A DNA stretch of 64,000 bases from Macrotis lagotis (Eukaryota; Chordata; Mammalia; Peramelemorphia; Peramelidae), in the NCBI RefSeq assembly GCF_037893015.1, contig NC_133661.1:188858991-188922990 (forward strand). Reading direction: 5' to 3'. Made by a program: the position numbers and the translations under genes. Positions 58,200-64,000 of the stretch are shown piece after piece (position 1 is the stretch's first letter; each line of letters begins with the position of its first letter). The notes under the pieces are model-generated. The model did not search any database and had not been told where the DNA came from. It saw nothing but the letters and a program-made list of their open reading frames with translations.

Positions 58200-61100
58200 A
58201 CTCAGCATCAGTTCATGTAAATCCCTCCAGACTTCCCTGAATTCCCCATCCCTCCTGGTTTCTAACAGAACAATAGTGTTCCATGACACACATATACCAC
58301 AATTTGCTAAGCCATTCCCCAATTGAAAGACATTTACTTGATTTCCAATTGTTTGCCACCATGAACAGGGATGCTAAGAATATTTTTAAAAGTGTTGTTT
58401 TTACCTTTTTTTCATCATCTCTTCAGGGTATAGACCCAGTAGGGGTATTGCTGGATCAAAGGGTATGCTCAGTTTTATTGCCCTTTGGATGTAATTGCAA
58501 ATGTCCCTCCAGAAAGTTTGGATGAATTCACAGCTCCACCAACAATGTAATGGTGTCCCAGATTTCCCACAACCCATACAACAATGACCATGTTATGAGG
58601 TGGTACCTCAGAGAAGCTTTAATTTGCATTTCTCTAATAATTAATGATTTAGAGCATTTTTTCATATGGATATAGATTGCTTTGATCTCATAATCTGTAA
58701 ATTGCCTTTGAATATCCTTTGACCATTTGTCAACTGAGGAATGGCTTTTTTTAAAAAAAAATATGACTCAGTTCTCTGTATATTTTAGAAATTAGTCCTT
58801 TGTCAGAATCATTAATTGTAAAGATTGTTTCCCAATTTACTACATTTCTTTTGATCTTGGTTACATTGGTTTTATCTGTGCAAAACCTTTTTAAGTTAAT
58901 GTAATCGAAATTATCTAGTTTATTTTTGTTGATGTTATCCATCTCTTCCTTAGTCATAAGCTGATCTGCTTTCCATAGATCTGACAGGTAAACTAGTCCT
59001 TGTTCTTCTAATTAGTTTATAGTATTGTTTTTATGTCTAAATCCTTTATCCATTAGGATCTAATCTTGCTAAATGGTGTGAGGTGTTGGTCTAATCTAAG
59101 TCTCTTCCATACTTACTTCCAATATTCCCACCAGTTTTAATCAAACAGAGAGTTTTTATCCCAATATCTGCACTCTTTGGTTTTATCAAACAGCAGACTA
59201 ATATAATCTTCTCCTGCTATTGCACCTAGTCTATTCTACTGGTCCACCTCTGTATTTCTTAGCCAATACCAAACAGTTTTGATGACTGATGCTTTATAAT
59301 ATAATTTTAGATCAGTTAGAGCTAAGATGTTCTTTTGCACTTTTTTCATTGATTCCCTGGAAATTCTTGACTTTTTATTTCTCCATATGAATTTACTTAA
59401 AACATTTTGAAACTCATTAAAGTAATTTTTTGGAATTTTGATTAGTAGGGCAGTAAACAGGTAGTTTAGTTTTGGTGGAATTGTCATTGTTATTATATTA
59501 GCTGTACTGATCCATGAGCAGTTGATGTTTGTCCAGTTATTTAAATCTGAATTAATTTGTGTGAGAAGTGGTTTATAATTGTTTTCAAAAGTTTCTGAGT
59601 CTGTCTTGGCAAATAGACTCCCACGTATTTTATATTGTCTGAGGTTACTTTGAATGGTATTTCTCTTTCTAGCTCTTCCTGCTGTATCTTGCTAGACATA
59701 TATAGAAAAGTTTAGGATTCATGATGATACATTTTATATCCTGTAACTTTGCTAAAGTTGCTAATTGTTTCCAGTGTTTTTTTGGATGATTTCTTGGGAT
59801 TCTCTGGGCATACCATCATATCATCTGCAAAGAGTGAGAGTTTTGTCTCTTCCTTTCCAGTTCTAATTCCTTCAATTTCTTTCCTTTAATTTCTGAAGCT
59901 ATGATTTCTCACAAGATATTCAATAATAATGGTGATTATGAGCATACTTGTTTCACCCCTGATCTTACTTGAAATGCCTCTAGCCTCTCCCCATTGAATA
60001 TGATGCTTGTTGATGGTTTCAGATAAATACTGCTAATTATTATAAGGAACAGTCCATTTATTCCTACACTCTTTAGTGTTTCTAATAGAAATGGGAGCTG
60101 TATTTTCTCAAAAGCACTTTTCAGCATCTTTTGATAAGATCATATAATTTCTGATAGGTTTGTTGTTGATATAATTGATTATGCTAACAGTTTTCCTAAT
60201 ATTGCATAACCCTGTATTCCTGGGATAAATGCAACTTGAACACAATGTATTATGCCAGTGATAACTTGCTGAAATCATTTTGCTAAGGGATTATTTAAGA
60301 TTTTTGTGTCTAAATTCATCAGGGAGATAGGTCTGTAATTTTCTTTCTCTGTTTTAACTTTTCCTTGTTTAGGTATCAGCACCATATTGGTTTTATAGAA
60401 AGAGTTAGGCAGAGTTCCATCTTTCCCTATTTTCCCAAAGAGTTTATATAGAATTGGAAACAATTATTCCTTAAGTGTTTAGTAGAATTCACTTGTAAAT
60501 CCAGCAGGCCCTGGAGATTTTTTCTTAGGGAGTTCAATAATGGCTTGTTGAATTTCTTTATTCTGCTTTAGGGTTGTTTAGGTAATTAATCTCCTCTTCA
60601 TTTAAACAGGGCAACTTATATTTTTGTATATATTCATCCATTTAACTTAGATTGTAAAATTTATTGGTATACAGTTTGGCAAAATAATTTCAAATTATTA
60701 CTTTAATTTTCTCCTCATTGGTGGTGAGTTCACTTTTTTCATTTTTGATGCTAGCAATTTGGTTTTCTTCTTTCTTTTTTTAAATCAGTTTTCCAGATGT
60801 TTATCAATTTTATTGTTTTTTTTCATAAAACCAACTTTTGGTTTTATTTATTATTTCAATAGTTTTTTGCTTTTACTTTTATTAATTTCTCCTTTAATTT
60901 TTAGAATTTGTAATTTGGTATTTAATTGGGGATTTTTAATTTGTTCTTTCTCTAAATTTTTTAGTTGCATATTTAGTTCCTTGATTTCTTCTTTCCCTAA
61001 TTTATTCATATAATCATTTAAAGATATAATATATTCCCTGAAAGGTGCTTTGAATGAATCTCATAGATTTTGGTATATTGTTTCATTATTGTCATTATTT

Positions 61101-61860
61101 AGGATAAAATGATTAATTCTTTCTATAAATTGTTTGTGGTCCATTCATTCTATAAATGAGAATATTCAGTTTCCAATTTGTTCTGGGTCTATATCTCCTT
61201 GCCCCAATATTGTATATGAATTTTCTTGCATTGTGATCTGAGAAAGGTGTATTCATTATTTCTGCCTTTCTGCAGTTGATCATTAGATTTTTATGTCCTA
61301 GTACATGGGCAAATTTTGTATAAGTGCCATGTACTGCAGAAAAACAGGTATATTCCTTTCTTTCCCCATTCAGTTTCCTCCATCAGTCTACCACATCTAG
61401 TTTTTGTAACAATCTATTTACCTCTTTAACTTCTTTCTTGTTTATTTTATGATTTGATTTATCCAGATCTGAGAGTGGGAGGTTGAGGTTTCCCACTAGT
61501 AGAGTTTTGCTTGTTATGTCTTCCTGTAGTTCTTTCAGCTTCTCCTCTAAGAATTTGGATACTATCCCACTGAGTGAATATATATTCAGTATTGAAATAA
61601 CTTTTTTGTCTATGGTACCTTTTAGGACGATAAAATTTCCTTCCATATCTCTTTTAACAATATCTATTTTTGCAGCTTCTTTATCTAAGTTAAGAATTGC
61701 TACCCCTGCTATATGTATCTCTCTGCTCCAAATGAGTAAGCAGCATATTGTAGGATTCTGGTTTAAAATCCATTCTGCTATTCACTTACATTTTAAGGGA
61801 GACTTCATCTCATTCACATTCAATGTTATGATTTTTAATTCTTTATTGCCCTCCATGCTA
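58200..61860 (-). pseudogene. L1 ORF2, broken, endonuclease Asp changed
   Basis: Endonuclease part at 61383-61646: FIVLKGTIDKKVISILNIYS, then KTLLVGNLNLPLSDLDKSNH. The Asp of the conserved GD(F/L)N motif, one of the metal-binding catalytic residues of L1 endonuclease, is Asn here. RT pieces: 60275-60463 ([35 protein letters not shown]) and 59936-60127 (AFEKIQLPFLLETLKSVGIN). The post-RT part at 59236-59487 contains YYKASVIKTVWYWLRN. Confidence 0.88.
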
Positions 61861-62639
61861 TCTTCCCTCTGTTTGCATTTTCCCCTTCTCCCCTTTATCC
61901 ATATTCCTGAGTATTTTCTTTTTGAATACCACCCCTTTCAGTGTGTTTTTGCTACTATATCCACCCCTCCCCTTTCTTTCCCCTTTCCCTTTTTCCCTCT
62001 TCCCTTCCTTCCTTTTGTTAGTTCCCTTTTTCTCCTCCCCCTTTCATTGTCCCCCCCTCCCCTTTTCCCCTTTTCATACTTGAAAGGTTAGATGTTTTCT
62101 AAGTTAACTGAGTTTGTGTGTATATTGACTTTAAGCCATGTGTGATGAGAAGAAGATTCAGGTGTTTCTCACCTCCTCCTTTCTTCCCCTCTATTACAAC
62201 AGGCATTTTGTACCTCTTAGTGTAATAAGATTTACCCCACTCAATCCCTTCCCTCCTCCCATCTCCTTCCTGTCCCCTTTTTTAAGGAGGTAATGTTTTC
62301 CAAATCATTCTATCTGAGTCACAGAAAATTCTGAGTATCCATCACTTATAGCTAATTACATTCTATCAAATAGTGTTAAAATTCTTGAGTTATTAGTGTC
62401 TTTCTCCCAAATGGGGTTATAGCCAGTTTCATGCCATTGGATAGCTGTCTCATGGATAGGTCATGAATGTCCATCGCTTCTGGATAGATATATTCTCTCT
62501 GTTAGAGTTACAATTCTCAAATGTTATGAGAATCTTTTTACCCCCTATTAGGATATAGCCAGTTTCCACTTATTGGATAGCACATTTTTTCTTTATCACC
62601 CTCCCTTTTTTTAATCTTTTCATGTGTCTCCTCAAACCT

Positions 62640-63703
62640 CCTGTTTGATGTCAAATTTTTCTATTTAGCTATGGTCTTTGCATCAGGAAATTTTGGAATT
62701 CTTCCATTTCATTAAATGCCCATCTTTTTCCTTGAAAAACAGTCTCAGCTTTGCGGGATAGTGGATTCGTGGCTGCATTCCAAGCTCCATAGCTCTTCAA
62801 AATATCTTGTTCCAGTGCCTTTGATTCTTTAATGTTGATGCAACCAGGTCCTGCGTAATATTTACTGTGGCTCCTTGGTATTTAAATTGTTTTCTTATGG
62901 CTGCTTTCAGGATTGGTGTTATCCTTTTAGTATCTATTTCTGAAGGGGATCAATATATTCTTTCAACAACTACTTTGCCCTCTGTTTCCATGATATCAGG
63001 GCAGTTTTCCACCACTAAGTCCTGTAATATGAAATCCAGGCTTTTTTTTCTCTTCAATGTTTTCAGGAAGTCCAATAATTCTCAGGTTACCCCTACTCGA
63101 TCTATTCTCAAGGTCAGTCATTTTGCTAATGATGTATATTACATTTTCTTTTATGTTTTCTATTTTTTTTATTTAGTTTACCAGGCTCTTGCTGTCTCTT
63201 GAGGTCATAAGTTTCTGCACACTGCATTCTTTTTTTTAGGGAGGAGTTTTGTTCATTTGCCTTTTTTCCAACTCCTTTTCCACTTGATCAATTTTACTTT
63301 TGAAAGAGCTTTCCATTTGACCAATTGAGGATTTTGAGAGAATGATTTTCTTTTTGCATTTGCCCAATTGAGGATTTGAGAGAATTATTGTCATTTTGTT
63401 TTCGTCCAATTGTGGATTTGAGAGATTTAATTCTCATTTTATATTTGTCCAGTTGAAGATCTAAGAGATTTATTCTCATTGTATTTGTCCAATTGTATTT
63501 TCCAATGATTTGTTTTCTTGTTGCAAGGTGTTAATCTTTTCTTGGGTTTCTTTTTCCAAATTTTGCAATTGAGTTTTAAACTCCTTCCTTATTTCTTCAA
63601 GGAAGTCCTTCTGTGCTGGAGACCAGATGATGTTCTCCTCAGAGCTTCTAGGTCTCTCTGAGTTAGGGTCCTTTCCTTCCAAGAATTTTTCTATGGATTC
63701 CAC
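62640..63703 (-). pseudogene. L1 ORF1, broken, with expanded coiled coil
   Basis: N-terminal part at 63476-63703: MESIEKFLEGKDPNSERPRS, then WSPAQKDFLEEIRKEFKTQL, then QQENKSLENTIGQIQ. After a frame change, 63294-63479 reads repeated units SLKSTIGRKQNDNN, SLKSSIGQMQKENH. RRM/CTD sequence follows toward 62640 in broken frames. The coiled coil has more 14-residue units than the copy at 34218-34616. Confidence 0.85.
63321..63500 (-). repeat. 42-bp periodic repeat in the ORF1 coiled coil
   Basis: The + strand motif ccaattgagg or close variants recurs at 63321, 63364, 63406, 63449 and 63489, a spacing of 40-43 bp. Each period encodes about 14 residues (two heptads) of the type SLKSSIGQMQKENH. Small indels between units break the frame. 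Confidence 0.85.
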
Positions 63704-64000
63704 TGACCTTTCTTCATTGTGCTAAGACCTTGAGTTGGGGAGGGGCTGGTACACAGAGGTTTGGTGTTGGGATCCCTAGAGGCTTTACTCACTGAGTGCA
63801 ATTTCTCCAACTGGCCAGTAGGAGGTGCTGGTTACTTTCTCTCCAGTTTCTGTGACCTTGATTGAAGCCTACTACCTTTGCCTGAAGGGATTGATTGAAG
63901 CAGTTAAATACTTTTATCTTCAATAAATGGTGGGCTTTACCCTGGGTTGAGGTCATTCCTCTCCCTATTGTCAGCTGGGCTGGTTCTTCTGCTCACACAC

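Larger units (their letters stand above)
57835..64000 (-). mobile_element. L1 LINE, family B, near full length, cut by window edge
   Basis: Left to right: 3'UTR with a C-run (57880s), ORF2 (about 58200-61860), a pyrimidine-rich spacer (61860-62640), ORF1 (about 62640-63703) and the start of the 5'UTR, which continues past 64000. Same layout and sequence type as the full-length copy at 28631-35735. Stops and frameshifts throughout. Confidence 0.93.

Noticed and set aside
61483-62091. 202-codon open frame on the + strand
   Set aside because: It runs antisense through the L1 endonuclease region and the pyrimidine-rich spacer; composition is Ser/Phe/Pro-rich noise and no protein is recognised.
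1-64000. CRISPR-like arrays, phage genes or bacterial operons
   Set aside because: All short-period repeats are microsatellites, tandem duplications or coiled-coil codon repeats; all sizeable proteins are OR or LINE proteins.

Overview
This 64 kb window is AT-rich nuclear DNA from a marsupial. The evidence is the tRNA-derived SINEs of the WSINE1/Mar1 type (5' start like ggggcagctaggtggcgcag, B-box-like gttcaaatcc core, cttgcaaa tail), marsupial-type L1 LINEs with several distinct 3' ends, ORF1-only HAL1-like LINEs, old MIR, L2 and CR1/L3 remnants, and a mammalian family-4 olfactory receptor pair. The species cannot be fixed from the sequence alone. There are no bacterial-type operons, CRISPR arrays or attachment sites.

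Region 1 (1-12.9 kb) is the only part with host genes. It holds a tandem pair of olfactory receptor coding exons on the + strand, 8,066 bp apart: a pseudogene at 2630-3559 with three in-frame stops and no frameshift, and an intact 309-residue receptor at 10696-11625. Both keep a pyrimidine-tract/AG splice acceptor 20-30 nt upstream of the ATG, as expected for the single coding exon of an OR gene. By recall they are closest to the OR4K/OR4L group. Between and around them are microsatellites (TA, CT, 25 units of AAGG), MIR/Mar1-type SINEs, CR1/L3 tails and an old L1.

Region 2 (12.9-28.6 kb) holds an L2 relic, a near-full-length minus-strand L1 (14.6-21.5 kb) with several nested insertions, further L1 tails, a CR1/L3 relic, and a plus-strand L1 5' end (23.9-25.7 kb) that lacks its 3' part.

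Region 3 (28.6-64 kb) is almost solid LINE. It has a full-length minus-strand L1 with an 11-bp target-site duplication (28.6-35.7 kb), a second L1 interrupted by a 2.7-kb HAL1-like unit (35.9-44.2 kb), and an old plus-strand L1 interrupted by a probable processed retrocopy of an unidentified mRNA (46.29-47.25 kb). A nested stack of minus-strand L1s follows, carrying a second HAL1-like unit (53.6-56.8 kb). A near-complete L1 then runs off the right edge. No L1 here looks active: reading frames are broken and catalytic residues are changed in the endonuclease and reverse transcriptase remnants.

The only gene expected to make a functional protein is the olfactory receptor at 10.7 kb. All family names come from recognition by eye. 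No database search was run, and element boundaries are uncertain by about 5-30 bp unless a target-site duplication is stated.
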